The position numbers were made by a program, and so were the translations under genes. The notes under the pieces are model-generated. The model was not told the origin of the DNA, ran no database searches, and saw nothing but the letters and a program-made list of their open reading frames with translations. A stretch of DNA of 64,000 nucleotides from CAWJMD01 sp963700925 (lineage in GTDB: Bacteria; Actinomycetota; Actinomycetes; Actinomycetales; CAWJMD01): positions 4,092,001 through 4,156,000 of the forward strand of contig OY969553.1 of NCBI GenBank assembly GCA_963700925.1. Reading direction: 5' to 3'. Below, in pieces: positions 8,514-16,628 of the stretch (position 1 is its first letter; every line of letters starts with the position of its first letter).

Positions 8514-9272
8514 ATGGCAACGTTCAGCAAGTCAGACGAACTGCGGGGAGCGGAGTTCGTCAACGCCGACCTGCGTGGCGCACGGTTCGTCGAAGCAGAC
8601 CTGTCCGGCGTGGTGATGCGCGGGGTCGAGGTGGCAGGCGCGGACATCGACGCACCGTGGCTGCCGCACGGCGAGCCCTTGCGCGTCAACGGCGTCGACG
8701 TGGTCCCACTCGTCGAAGCCGAGCTCAACCGCCGCTTTCCCGGCCGTGCCGAGAGGCGCGCCGAAGATCCGGATGGTCTGCGCGCAGCCTGGGCCGCGCT
8801 CGAGCGCACCTGGGCGACCGCGCTCGAGCGTGCCGCGGCGATGCCGGCAGGCACGGTCGACGTCTCGGTGGGCGGCGAGTGGTCGTTCGCGCAGACGCTG
8901 CGGCACCTGGTCCATGCCACGGACATGTGGCTGGGCCGGGCAGTTCTGGACATCGAGCAGCCGTTCCATCCCATCGGTCAAGCAGACGCCGGCACCGAGG
9001 GCCCGGACACGTCGTCCGCCACGACCGCCACCACCGTCACACCGTCGTACGCCGAGGTGCTCGAGGTGCGGGCCGGTCGCGTCGCGATGGTGCGCGACTT
9101 CGTCGCCACGGTCACAGCGGACGAGCTGGCCGCGTCGCACCCGAATCCGCACGACCCCGCATTCCCGGAGACCACTCGGTCATGCCTCCACGTAATCCTC
9201 GAGGAGGAGTGGGAGCACCACCGCTTCGCCGTCCGCGACCTCGACGCTCTCGAGGCGAAGTCCGACGCCTGA
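8514..9272 (+). CDS. DinB-family protein with an N-terminal pentapeptide-repeat segment
   Basis: 252 residues from ATG 8514 (GAGGGA ribosome site). Residues ~8-45 show A(D/N)LxG-type pentapeptide repeats (GAEFV-NADLR-GARFV-EADLS-GVVMR-GVEVAGADI), normally a right-handed beta helix. From about residue 85 to the end there is a DinB-like four-helix bundle with LRHLVHATDMW and EEEWEHHRFAVRDLD, whose histidines are the usual metal ligands. DinB proteins of actinobacteria include mycothiol-dependent enzymes, so a thiol-transfer or isomerase role is plausible but unproven. The gene is bracketed by two related palindromes. Confidence 0.85.
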   Translation: MATFSKSDELRGAEFVNADLRGARFVEADLSGVVMRGVEVAGADIDAPWLPHGEPLRVNGVDVVPLVEAELNRRFPGRAERRAEDPDGLRAAWAALERTWATALERAAAMPAGTVDVSVGGEWSFAQTLRHLVHATDMWLGRAVLDIEQPFHPIGQADAGTEGPDTSSATTATTVTPSYAEVLEVRAGRVAMVRDFVATVTADELAASHPNPHDPAFPETTRSCLHVILEEEWEHHRFAVRDLDALEAKSDA

Positions 9273-9291
9273 TCCGGACTCAACAACGTCG

Positions 9292-9338
9292 AAGGGTGGA
9301 GACTTCGGCGTCGTAGCGACACCGAAGTCTCCACCCTT
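9292..9338 (+). terminator. 17-bp perfect hairpin between convergent genes (palindrome copy B)
   Basis: AAGGGTGGAGACTTCGG pairs perfectly with CCGAAGTCTCCACCCTT across a 13-nt loop. It lies between the ends of the DinB gene and glnA, so it can act as a terminator for both. It is a relative of the element at 8464-8498. Confidence 0.8.
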
Positions 9339-9359
9339 TGAACCGAACGAGTGGGCGTC

Positions 9360-10784
9360 TCAGCAGTCGTAGTACATCTCGAACTCGTGCGGGTGGGGGC
9401 GGAACCGCACCGGGTCGATCTCCTTGGTGCGCTTGTACTCGATCCACGTCTCGACCAGGTCGGGGGTGAACACGTCACCCTCGGTCAGGTAGTCGTGGTC
9501 CGCCTCGAGGGAGTCGAGCACCTCACTCAGCGAGCCGGGTACCTGCGGGATCGACGCGTGCTCCTCGGGCGGCAGCTCGTAGAGGTCCTTGTCGACCGGG
9601 TCGGCAGGCTCGATCCGGTTCCTGATCCCGTCGAGGCCGGCCATCAGCATCGCCGAGAACGCGAGGTACGGGTTCGACGAGGGGTCGGGGACGCGGAACT
9701 CGATCCGCTTGGCCTTCGGGTTCGAGCCGGTGATCGGGATGCGGACGCACGCGGAGCGGTTGCGCGCCGAGTACACCAGGTTGACCGGGGCCTCGTAGCC
9801 CGGCACGAGCCGGTGGTACGAGTTCAGGGTCGGGTTGGTGAAGGCGAGCAGCGACGGGGCGTGCTTGAGCAGTCCACCGATGTACCAGCGCGCCATGTCG
9901 GAGAGGCCGCCGTAGCCGCGCTCGTCGTAGAACAGCGGCTCGCCGTCCTTCCAGAGCGACTGGTGGACGTGCATTCCCGAGCCGTTGTCGCCGAACAGCG
10001 GCTTCGGCATGAACGTCGCGGTCTTGCCGAAGCTGTGCGCGACGTTCTTGACCACGTACTTGAACAGCATCACCTTGTCGCCCGACCGCGCGAGGCTGTC
10101 GAAGCGGTAGTTGATCTCCGCCTGGCCGGCGGTGCCGACCTCGTGGTGGCTGCGCTCGACCTGGAGGCCGAGCTTGTCGAGCTCAACGCAGATCGCGTCA
10201 CGGATGTCGGCGAAGTGGTCGACCGGCGAGACCGGGAAGTACCCGCCCTTGTAGGGGGTCTTGTGGCCGAGGTTGCCGCCGTCCTCCTTGCGCCCGGTGT
10301 TCCAGGCGCCCTCGATCGAGTCGATGTAGTAGTAGCCGGCGTTGGACTTCGTCTCGAACCGCACGTCGTCGAAGATGTAGAACTCGGCCTCGGGCGCGAA
10401 GAAGGCGGTGTCGGCGATGCCGGTCGACTTCAGGTAGGCCTCGGCCTTGGCCGCCACCTGGCGCGGGTCGCGGCTGTAGGGCTCGTCGGTCAGCGGGTCG
10501 ACGATCCGGAAGTTCAGGTTGAGCGTCTTCTGCACGCGGAACGGGTCGATGTAGGCGGTCGTCACGTCCGGGATCAGCTTCATGTCCGACTCGTGGATCG
10601 CCTGGAAGCCGCGGATGGACGACCCGTCGAACATCTGGCCGTCGGTGAAGAAGTCCGCGCCGATCGAGGCGGCCGGCACATTGAAGTGCTGCATCACACC
10701 CGGCAGGTCGCAGAACCGCACGTCAACGAACTTCACGTCTTCGTCCTTGAGGTACTTCACGACCTCGTCGGAGTCCTTGAACAT
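9360..10784 (-). CDS. glnA: Glutamine synthetase, type I
   Basis: ATP-dependent ligation of ammonia to glutamate in the cytoplasm, the central nitrogen-assimilation step. 474 residues, the normal length for GSI-beta. Family motifs include FFAPEAEFYIFD, GSGMHVHQSLW, NPTLNSYHRLVPGYEAP and RIEFRVPDPSSNPYLA. The adenylylation tyrosine is present at about residue 402 in DKDLYELPPEE, matching the GlnE encoded in this window. The ATG at 10784 has an AGGAGG ribosome site. Upstream lie a -10 element and a tandem GlnR-type operator, so nitrogen-dependent transcription is expected in addition to covalent control. Confidence 0.98.
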   Translation of the reverse strand: MFKDSDEVVKYLKDEDVKFVDVRFCDLPGVMQHFNVPAASIGADFFTDGQMFDGSSIRGFQAIHESDMKLIPDVTTAYIDPFRVQKTLNLNFRIVDPLTDEPYSRDPRQVAAKAEAYLKSTGIADTAFFAPEAEFYIFDDVRFETKSNAGYYYIDSIEGAWNTGRKEDGGNLGHKTPYKGGYFPVSPVDHFADIRDAICVELDKLGLQVERSHHEVGTAGQAEINYRFDSLARSGDKVMLFKYVVKNVAHSFGKTATFMPKPLFGDNGSGMHVHQSLWKDGEPLFYDERGYGGLSDMARWYIGGLLKHAPSLLAFTNPTLNSYHRLVPGYEAPVNLVYSARNRSACVRIPITGSNPKAKRIEFRVPDPSSNPYLAFSAMLMAGLDGIRNRIEPADPVDKDLYELPPEEHASIPQVPGSLSEVLDSLEADHDYLTEGDVFTPDLVETWIEYKRTKEIDPVRFRPHPHEFEMYYDC

Positions 10785-10824
10785 CCATCCTCCTCATGCC
10801 GGACCGGGTGCCCGCTGGGCAGAG

Positions 10825-10830
10825 ACACTA
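10825..10830 (-). promoter_or_regulatory. Probable glnA -10 element TAGTGT
   Basis: TAGTGT on the minus strand, about 40 nt upstream of the glnA ATG. The GlnR-type operator starts 10 nt further upstream and would overlap the -35 region. Confidence 0.45.
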
Positions 10831-10840
10831 GTGAGAGGCC

Positions 10841-10878
10841 GTTACTCGGCGGTGTCCCGGGTGTTTCGGTGGAGTTAC
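10841..10878 (-). promoter_or_regulatory. Tandem GlnR-type operator upstream of glnA
   Basis: Read towards glnA, the site is GTAAC-N6-GAAAC, then N6, then GACAC-N6-GTAAC. The first box is a perfect match to the actinobacterial GlnR consensus gTnAC-N6-GaAAC. The second box matches with one change in each half, and the 22-bp periodicity between boxes is exact. Placement upstream of glnA agrees with known GlnR control. GlnR itself is not in the window. Confidence 0.8.
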
Positions 10879-10916
10879 GCAGGACCCCGCGGACGCAGGT
10901 CGACGACGCTGCGGGT

Positions 10917-10922
10917 TAGCCT
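10917..10922 (+). promoter_or_regulatory. -10 element TAGCCT, leaderless start
   Basis: TAGCCT, 6 nt, then GTG at 10929. The GlnR-type operator ends 38 bp upstream and could influence this promoter too. Confidence 0.55.
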
Positions 10923-10928
10923 GGCGAG

Positions 10929-11372
10929 GTGGTGGACCGCAAGGACATCGGGTCGTGGTTGGAGGGTCCTCCGTCCGCGCAGGAGAGGGGTCTCGGCTAC
11001 CCCGGTGAGCGTCTGGGCCTGCCCGAGCAGGGGCGGGGGTCGGTGGGCCGGGTGGGTCGCCGTCTGGTCGCCATCACGGTCGACTGGCTGGCGTGCCTGG
11101 TGATCAGCACCTCGTTCGCCGATGGTGACCCGTGGGCAACGCTCGCCATCTTCGCCGTCGTGCAGGTGCTGACGGTGGGGACGGTCGGTTCGAGCCCGGG
11201 GCATGCCCTGCTCGGTCTTCGGGTGCAGCGCGTCTCAGGTGGCTGGGCCGGCCCGCTGCCCGCGCTGGTGCGTACCGTCCTGCTCTGCCTGGTGCTGCCT
11301 GCCGTCGTGTACGACCGTGACCAGCGGGGGCTCCACGACCGCGCGGCGGCTACGGTGCTAGTTCGGCGCTGA
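10929..11372 (+). CDS. RDD-family membrane protein
   Basis: 147 residues. After a soluble N-terminus of about 40 residues, GRVGRRLVAITVDWLACLVI carries the Arg and Asp-Asp-like positions of RDD proteins. Two or three hydrophobic segments follow (about 46-64, 70-86 and 112-127), with GHALLGLRV between and a C-terminal DRDQRGLHDRAAATVLVRR motif typical of the family. RDD proteins are small membrane proteins, some acting as ion/proton antiporters. Its position divergent from glnA recurs in actinobacteria. The GTG start is supported by the leaderless promoter. Confidence 0.88.
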   Translation: MVDRKDIGSWLEGPPSAQERGLGYPGERLGLPEQGRGSVGRVGRRLVAITVDWLACLVISTSFADGDPWATLAIFAVVQVLTVGTVGSSPGHALLGLRVQRVSGGWAGPLPALVRTVLLCLVLPAVVYDRDQRGLHDRAAATVLVRR

Positions 11373-11385
11373 GCGACGGAAGACT

Positions 11386-11796
11386 ATGACGAGCCGGCCA
11401 CAGCGCCGGGGAACGCGGGGTGGTTGGACGGTGGCAGCGACGTGGCGCAGGTGCGAGACGTGCCGAAAAGTCTTGTCAGTGGACGAGTTCGACGGGGACG
11501 CAACATCGTGCCGCGCGTGTGGCCGCAAGGCTGAGCGAGCAGCCAACCGCAGCGGACCCACCGCCGTGACCACCCGTCGGGTCGCCGCGCCCCGGGTCAC
11601 CGAGGCCCAGGCGGAGCCGTCGTTCGGGACGGGCGGCCGCCGGCAGGGCGTCTCGACGGGTGTGGTCGGACGGGGTGACCGCGAGGTGCGCTCTCGACGC
11701 GCGCGGTCGACCGCGCTCGACCAGCTCGCCGAGCTGCACCCCGACGACTTCGAGCGGCTGCTCGAGGGAGCGCGCAAGGCCGAGGGCCTGATCTGA
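11386..11796 (+). CDS. Small zinc-ribbon-like protein
   Basis: 136 residues with a four-cysteine ribbon near the N-terminus (CETCRKVLSV to CRACGRK, pattern CxxC-N14-CxxC). A low-complexity Arg/Thr-rich linker follows, then a C-terminal helix ALDQLAELHPDDFERLLEGARK. This arrangement suggests a small nucleic-acid or RNA-polymerase-binding protein, but the target is unknown. An alternative start at GTG 11431 would still keep the ribbon. It follows the RDD gene by 13 bp. Confidence 0.7.
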   Translation: MTSRPQRRGTRGGWTVAATWRRCETCRKVLSVDEFDGDATSCRACGRKAERAANRSGPTAVTTRRVAAPRVTEAQAEPSFGTGGRRQGVSTGVVGRGDREVRSRRARSTALDQLAELHPDDFERLLEGARKAEGLI

Positions 11797-11812
11797 GGCT
11801 GGTCTCGCGTTC

Positions 11813-13285
11813 CTAGGTCGTTGACGGGACGGCTGCCGCGAGGGCGGTCATCGCGGCGGTGAAGCAGTCCTCCGGAGGTGTCACCAGTCCGGCCCCGACC
11901 TGCCCGACGCCGGCGTGCTTGCCGGCCATGCCGGTGTTGATCTGCGGCAGGATCCGCGTCCGCGCGACCGCTGTGACGTCGATGCCGACCGGGCTGCCGC
12001 GAAAGCCCATGGCCGGGATCTGGAAGACGGGGTGCTCGGCGAGGGTGATCTCGTACATCCGCAGCGTGGTCGTGACGGCGGTCGTCGAGTCGCCGCCGAC
12101 GAACGCCACGATCGCGGGGGCTGCGGCCATCGAGAACCCGCCGATCCCGGCGGTCTCCGTGATGGCCGAGTCGCCGATGTCGGGGTTGGCGTCGTCGGGG
12201 CCGTAGTCGCCGAGGTACAGGCCTTCCGGCACGAGCGCGGGTCCGGTGAACCACTGGTCTCCGGTGCCCGAGACCTGGATGCCGAACTCCGTTCCGTTGC
12301 GGGCCATCGCGACCACGAGCGTCGACCCGGGCACGTCGCGTCCGGCGTCGAGCGCCACCTTGCAGGCGGGCATCACCAGGTTGAGGAAGAAGTGGTCGTT
12401 GCCGTTGCAGAACCGCACCACCTCGGCCACCTGCTTCGGCACCGGGGCGTCGGGGCCGGTCAGGTCGAGCAGCTCAGGCACCAGCTCGCGCACCAGCATC
12501 ATCGTGCCGGCGCGGTTGCGGTTGTGGCCCTCGTCGCCCATCTGCAGCATCTGGGCGACGATCGACTTGATGTCCACGGGTCCCGCTGCCGACTGGACGC
12601 GCCGCCGCACCGCGGTCTGCAGCAGCGGGCCGAGCACGCCCGACATCCAGTGCAGCCGCGCGACGACGTCGTCCGAGTAGGCGCCGTACCGCAGCACTTT
12701 GCCGAGGCCCTCGTTGAGCGAGCAGAACGCACTGCGCCCCGAGCCGGGGTCGCGCACCTCGAAGACCCACATGCTCGGGCTGACCACGCCGGCCATCGGT
12801 CCGACGGCGCGGTGGTGGTGGCACGGCGAGAGCGTGATGGGCGACCCGTCGCGCAGCTCGCCGAGGCTCAGCAGGCGTTCCGCCTCGGGCGCGTCGTCGG
12901 CCAGCTGCTCGAACAGCATCGCGCCGATCAGCGCCCCTCTCATCGGGCCCGACGCGTCGGCGAACGCGAGTGGTGGGCCCGCGTGCAGGAAGGTGCCCGG
13001 TGCGAGGTCGAGCGCCTCTGCGGCCGGGCGCACGTCGACCAGCTCGGCCCCGGCGGCGAGCACCCGCTTGACGGCTTCGGCGTTGGCGTCCCGGCGTCGG
13101 GGGTCGGCCAGCACCTGGCGAAGGGCGCTCTCGGTTCCGGTGAGCGGCGGGCGCCAGTCGACCCGGTGGGCAGTGACGGCCTGTGCTTCGAGCGCCTCGG
13201 CGAACAGGTCGACCCCGACGGTCGTGACGGCGGCTGGTCCCGCGAGAAGCGCTGCGGTGGAACTGGTCTCGTCGATTGTGGTCAC
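11813..13285 (-). CDS. DUF1116 protein, YlbE/AllG-type oxamate carbamoyltransferase subunit
   Basis: 490 residues of the DUF1116 (YlbE) family. Recognisable stretches are GAMLFEQLADDAPEAERLL, SPCHHHRAVGPMAGVVSPSM, NEGLGKVLRYGAYS, QMGDEGHNRN and EFGIQVSGTGDQWFTGPA. In E. coli, FdrA, YlbE and YlbF have been renamed AllF, AllG and AllH and assigned to a heterotrimeric oxamate carbamoyltransferase (oxalurate + phosphate to oxamate + carbamoyl phosphate). All three are encoded here. The GTG start at 13285 overlaps the fdrA stop (GTGA), so the two are translationally coupled. Confidence 0.88.
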   Translation of the reverse strand: MTTIDETSSTAALLAGPAAVTTVGVDLFAEALEAQAVTAHRVDWRPPLTGTESALRQVLADPRRRDANAEAVKRVLAAGAELVDVRPAAEALDLAPGTFLHAGPPLAFADASGPMRGALIGAMLFEQLADDAPEAERLLSLGELRDGSPITLSPCHHHRAVGPMAGVVSPSMWVFEVRDPGSGRSAFCSLNEGLGKVLRYGAYSDDVVARLHWMSGVLGPLLQTAVRRRVQSAAGPVDIKSIVAQMLQMGDEGHNRNRAGTMMLVRELVPELLDLTGPDAPVPKQVAEVVRFCNGNDHFFLNLVMPACKVALDAGRDVPGSTLVVAMARNGTEFGIQVSGTGDQWFTGPALVPEGLYLGDYGPDDANPDIGDSAITETAGIGGFSMAAAPAIVAFVGGDSTTAVTTTLRMYEITLAEHPVFQIPAMGFRGSPVGIDVTAVARTRILPQINTGMAGKHAGVGQVGAGLVTPPEDCFTAAMTALAAAVPSTT

Positions 13286-14853
13286 TCTGTGGCTCCGCTG
13301 ACGGGGTGAGGGCCTGCCTGGGGGAGGAGGGCGACGGCCGCCGCCGTGGCCTCGGCGTTGGAGAGGTGTACCTGGGCACCGGCCGCGGCTAGTGCCTCCG
13401 CTTGCGCGTCGCGCCCCTGGGGGTCGTCGGCCGTGGCGACCAGTGTCACGACCACGTCCAGGTCGTGGCCCAGTGAGCGCGCCGTCGCAAGGGCCTGCTC
13501 GATCGCCGGCGCGTGGGCCGACGCGGGGTCGGAGTGCGCCCCGTGCCCGAGCACGACGTCGAGCAGCAGCACTCGCACGCGCGGGTCGTCGGCCGCTGCG
13601 GTGATCGCGTCGAGTCTCAGGGTCGGGTCGATCATCGGGTGCGCGCGTCCGACGGTGAGGGTGTCGTCGCCGAGGTCGACGACGGCGTGACCGGCTGTGC
13701 GCAGGGCCGCCGCGAGGGCACCGGGACCCGTGGCGTCGATGGCCGGGGCGCCGTTGAGCGGCACGTTGGAGGCGATCGGGCCGACAGCTCGCGACGCCAG
13801 CACCATGGTCTCGTCGCACAGGGTGCCACCGGCGAAAAGCCCACGCAGCAGGGCACTCTGGGCGTGGTGCGGGTGTTGTGGCGTGCTTTCAGGCGATGCG
13901 GTCGGCGGGTGCCAGACAGGCCATTGCGGGTTCTCGACACCGAGCCTGGCGCAGACCTGTTCGGCCGCCACAGTCAGCCCAGGGGAGTCGGCACCGAGCA
14001 CGGCCCAGACGAGGTCGAGGCCGAGGTCGGACGCCACCTGCTCGAGCCGGGCGACTACGCCCTGGTCGGCGGGCTTGGACACGAGGACCACGAGCTCGGT
14101 GCCGTCGTCGTCCGCGAGCAGCCGCAGTGCCTGCTCGGCAGCGAGACCGCCGACGCGTGCGCCGAGGTCCCGTCCGCCGACCCCGAGGCACTGCCGAACG
14201 CCGATGTCCTGCGCGTCGAGCAGCGACATCAGGTGCTGCGCACCGGTGCCCGACGCGGCGACCAGTGAGACCGGCCCTGGACGCACCGCGTTCGCGAACC
14301 CGAGCCCCACGCCACCGACGACTGCGGTGCCGCAGTCGGGCCCCATCACCAGAAGCCCGCGCTCCGACGCGGCCCGCTTGAGGGCGACCTCGTCGTCGAG
14401 GTCGACGTTGTCGCTGAAGAGCATCACATGCGATCCGGCGTCGAGTGCGTCCCACGCCTCGGCGGCCGCCGAGGGGCCCGGCACCGAGACGAGCACCAGG
14501 GGGGTCGGCTCCGCGCGCAGCGCCGATCCTGTGGTGGCGGGCGCCACCTGTGCTGCGGCACCGCCGGGAGAACGCCGCGGTGAAAGCGCCTGCTGCACAG
14601 CGGCTAGCGCTTGCTGAAGGGTGGGCTCGGTCTCGACGTTCTTGTCGAGGCGCAGCGCCACCACCAGGTCGTCGGCGTTCGTGGCCGGGAGCTCGAAACC
14701 CATCTGCGTGAGCACGTCGAGGTTGAGGGGCGTGGCCATCGCCACCTGCGCCGCCGCCACCCCGTTCACCTGCGCGACAGTGCGACTCACCCCGAGCAGG
14801 GTCACCGAGTCGTGGTACTGCCCGTGCCGCACCTCCACGTGCATGTGGCTCAC
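13282..14853 (-). CDS. fdrA: FdrA/AllF family protein, oxamate carbamoyltransferase subunit
   Basis: 523 residues with the succinyl-CoA-ligase-like fold of FdrA. The opening residues include HVEVRHGQYHDSVTLLGVS, followed by GVAAAQVAMATPLN. A CoA-binding-like region carries VMLFSDNVDLDDEVALKR, GPDCGTAVV and ASGTGAQHLMSLLD, and a second lobe has FAGGTLCDETM and LLDVVLGHGAH. FdrA is the subunit thought to bind the carbamoyl or acyl group in oxamate carbamoyltransferase. The GTG start at 14853 has a GAGGAGGA ribosome site. The operon context with DUF1116 and DUF2877 genes supports the assignment. Confidence 0.9.
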   Translation of the reverse strand: MSHMHVEVRHGQYHDSVTLLGVSRTVAQVNGVAAAQVAMATPLNLDVLTQMGFELPATNADDLVVALRLDKNVETEPTLQQALAAVQQALSPRRSPGGAAAQVAPATTGSALRAEPTPLVLVSVPGPSAAAEAWDALDAGSHVMLFSDNVDLDDEVALKRAASERGLLVMGPDCGTAVVGGVGLGFANAVRPGPVSLVAASGTGAQHLMSLLDAQDIGVRQCLGVGGRDLGARVGGLAAEQALRLLADDDGTELVVLVSKPADQGVVARLEQVASDLGLDLVWAVLGADSPGLTVAAEQVCARLGVENPQWPVWHPPTASPESTPQHPHHAQSALLRGLFAGGTLCDETMVLASRAVGPIASNVPLNGAPAIDATGPGALAAALRTAGHAVVDLGDDTLTVGRAHPMIDPTLRLDAITAAADDPRVRVLLLDVVLGHGAHSDPASAHAPAIEQALATARSLGHDLDVVVTLVATADDPQGRDAQAEALAAAGAQVHLSNAEATAAAVALLPQAGPHPVSGATE

Positions 14854-14890
14854 GCGTTCCTCCTCGTGGTGGGCGTCCTTCGGCTGACGT

Positions 14891-15589
14891 TCAAGATCCC
14901 ATCTCCCCGCCGACGGGCAGCGGTGCGACGACCGCCCCCTCGTCCGGGACGGCGGACTCCCTGACTATGGACTGCTTCGCGCCGCGTGGCCACTCGCGGA
15001 AGCGCCGAAACGCCATCGGAACGCCTTGTGCGACAGACAGATCGGGGCTGTCCATGACCTGAACGTGCACGTGCGGCTGGGTGGAGTTGCCGGAGTTGCC
15101 GCAGCCGGCGATCTGCTGCCCCGCGGTCACCTCGTCCCCGTCCTTCACACGAAACGAACCGGACCGTAGATGCACCAGGGCAGCGAACGCGCCGCTGTGC
15201 CGCAGCGCGATGATCAGATGGTTGCCGGCCAGGGCGGCCACTCCCTGGCGGAGGCGCGCCTGCTGGCCCAACGCGTACGGCACCAGGGCCAGCTGCGATC
15301 GCCGTCCCTCGTGATCGATCTCGCCGTCGTGCACTGCGACGACAGTGCCGTCGGCGGGCGCCAGGATCAGTCTGCCGTAGGCGAAGAACCGTTCCACCGG
15401 TTCGGTCGAGAGGACGGTTCGCCAGTCGCGCCGGTCCGCCGTCCGGCGGCGGTCGTCCACACCGATGAAGTCGATGGCGTACCGCTCACCCAAGAGGTCC
15501 ACGCCGTGGCTGGGAACCCGGCGGGCCGGGCTGTTCCTGGCCAACCACCGGCCCTCGAACGGTAGTGAGAGCACGACCTCGCCGGTCAT
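14891..15589 (-). CDS. M23-peptidase-like protein inside the oxamate carbamoyltransferase operon
   Basis: 232 residues with a LytM/M23-type fold: SHGVDLLGERYAIDF supplies the His and Asp ligands, and STQPHVHVQVMD supplies the HxH motif. DGTVVAVHDGE, GNHLIIAL and VKDGDEVTAGQQIAGCGNSG are the usual beta-strand elements. Classical M23 enzymes cut peptidoglycan and are exported. This one shows no signal peptide or membrane segment. Its start overlaps the DUF2877 stop (ATGA), so it is a true operon member. Either it works in the cytoplasm on another amide substrate or it is exported by an unseen route. Confidence 0.85.
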   Translation of the reverse strand: MTGEVVLSLPFEGRWLARNSPARRVPSHGVDLLGERYAIDFIGVDDRRRTADRRDWRTVLSTEPVERFFAYGRLILAPADGTVVAVHDGEIDHEGRRSQLALVPYALGQQARLRQGVAALAGNHLIIALRHSGAFAALVHLRSGSFRVKDGDEVTAGQQIAGCGNSGNSTQPHVHVQVMDSPDLSVAQGVPMAFRRFREWPRGAKQSIVRESAVPDEGAVVAPLPVGGEMGS

Positions 15590-16617
15590 CGAGCTTCGAC
15601 CGTGGCGGGCAGGCACGCGATCGTGACGACGGCCAGCAGGCCGGTGGCCAGGTCGGCGCCGGAGTAGTGGCCGAGCGCGAGCAGGCCGTCAAGGGCGCGA
15701 TCGTTGCCGGGTTTCCGTCGGACGGGGGGCGCGAGCACCCCGAGGGCGCGTACGACCGGCTCGGCGCACCAGCCGGCAGCGGCGTCGGCCAGGAGTGCGG
15801 CCGAAACGGCAGTCGTGCGGACGATGGCCAGGTCGGCGACGCGGCCCGCCACGTCCTTCACGACGGCCATCTGCGTCGGGGATGCCACGGCGCGCGCCGC
15901 GAGCAGCACTCCCGCAGCGACGTCGTCGCCGCTCGGTGTCGCGCCGGGTCCGAGGCCGAGTCCTGAGACCAGCAGATCGGTGGCCTCGTCGCGTCGACCC
16001 TCTGCCAGCGCGCGGGCGGCCGCGACGGCGTTCGACCTGGCGTGCGCGACATCGGACGGAGGCTGCGGAAGGGCGGCGAGCCGTGTCTCGAGAGCGCGGG
16101 CCGCCGGGGCAGAGGGCTCTCCCGCGACCACGCGCGGCGACGAGAACCAGCGGGCCGGGCGCAACACGACGTGCCGGGGACCCAGCCAAGGGGGAGCTCC
16201 AACGGATGCCGCGATCACCATGCGCCCGCCCCCGATGACGACCCGCTGGCCCACCTCCAGCACGTCAGCGGGCGACAGGCCCGCCGGCAGGACCAGAGCC
16301 CCGGCCGGAACGACGGCGCCCTGGGCGACCACCGCGACGACCTGCGGCCGAGCGGTGACTGCGGCACCTGCGGCCGGCATGTCGGCGCGCTCTTCGGCTC
16401 GCCCGTCGATGCGCACGTAGGCCGCAAGGCGACCACTCGTCAGCGCCGCACCCGACCGTGGCGCACCGGTCAGCACCGGGCGCAGCTGTGCCGCTGCCGC
16501 AACGGGGATGTGGCCATCCAAACGCTCTCGGAACGGCGTGTTCCCGGTCTGGCGCGGCCTCGCGAACACCGGGAACACGCCGTATCGGGAGGAGGGGGAG
16601 GAGGCGGGTGCGACCAC
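15586..16617 (-). CDS. DUF2877 protein, YlbF/AllH-type oxamate carbamoyltransferase subunit
   Basis: 343 residues ending in the DUF2877 hallmark GLGPGATPSGDDVAAGVLLAA and the following RTTAVSAALLADAA. The family contains E. coli YlbF (AllH), third partner of the FdrA/YlbE complex. The GTG at 16617 is preceded by an AGGAGGA ribosome site, so I accept it although the first ~40 residues look atypical and overlap a strong DNA hairpin. A later start around VAAAAQLRPVL is possible. First gene of a four-gene minus-strand operon, divergent from pucR. Confidence 0.82.
   Translation of the reverse strand: MVAPASSPSSRYGVFPVFARPRQTGNTPFRERLDGHIPVAAAAQLRPVLTGAPRSGAALTSGRLAAYVRIDGRAEERADMPAAGAAVTARPQVVAVVAQGAVVPAGALVLPAGLSPADVLEVGQRVVIGGGRMVIAASVGAPPWLGPRHVVLRPARWFSSPRVVAGEPSAPAARALETRLAALPQPPSDVAHARSNAVAAARALAEGRRDEATDLLVSGLGLGPGATPSGDDVAAGVLLAARAVASPTQMAVVKDVAGRVADLAIVRTTAVSAALLADAAAGWCAEPVVRALGVLAPPVRRKPGNDRALDGLLALGHYSGADLATGLLAVVTIACLPATVEAR
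16534..16582 (-). repeat. 15-bp inverted repeat in the first codons of the DUF2877 gene
   Basis: CGGCGTGTTCCCGGT pairs perfectly with ACCGGGAACACGCCG across a 19-nt loop, at codons 12-28. In an RNA leader this would be a strong stem-loop. It may attenuate the operon or be a mobile palindrome that became coding. Confidence 0.75.
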
Positions 16618-16628
16618 GGTTCCTCCTG

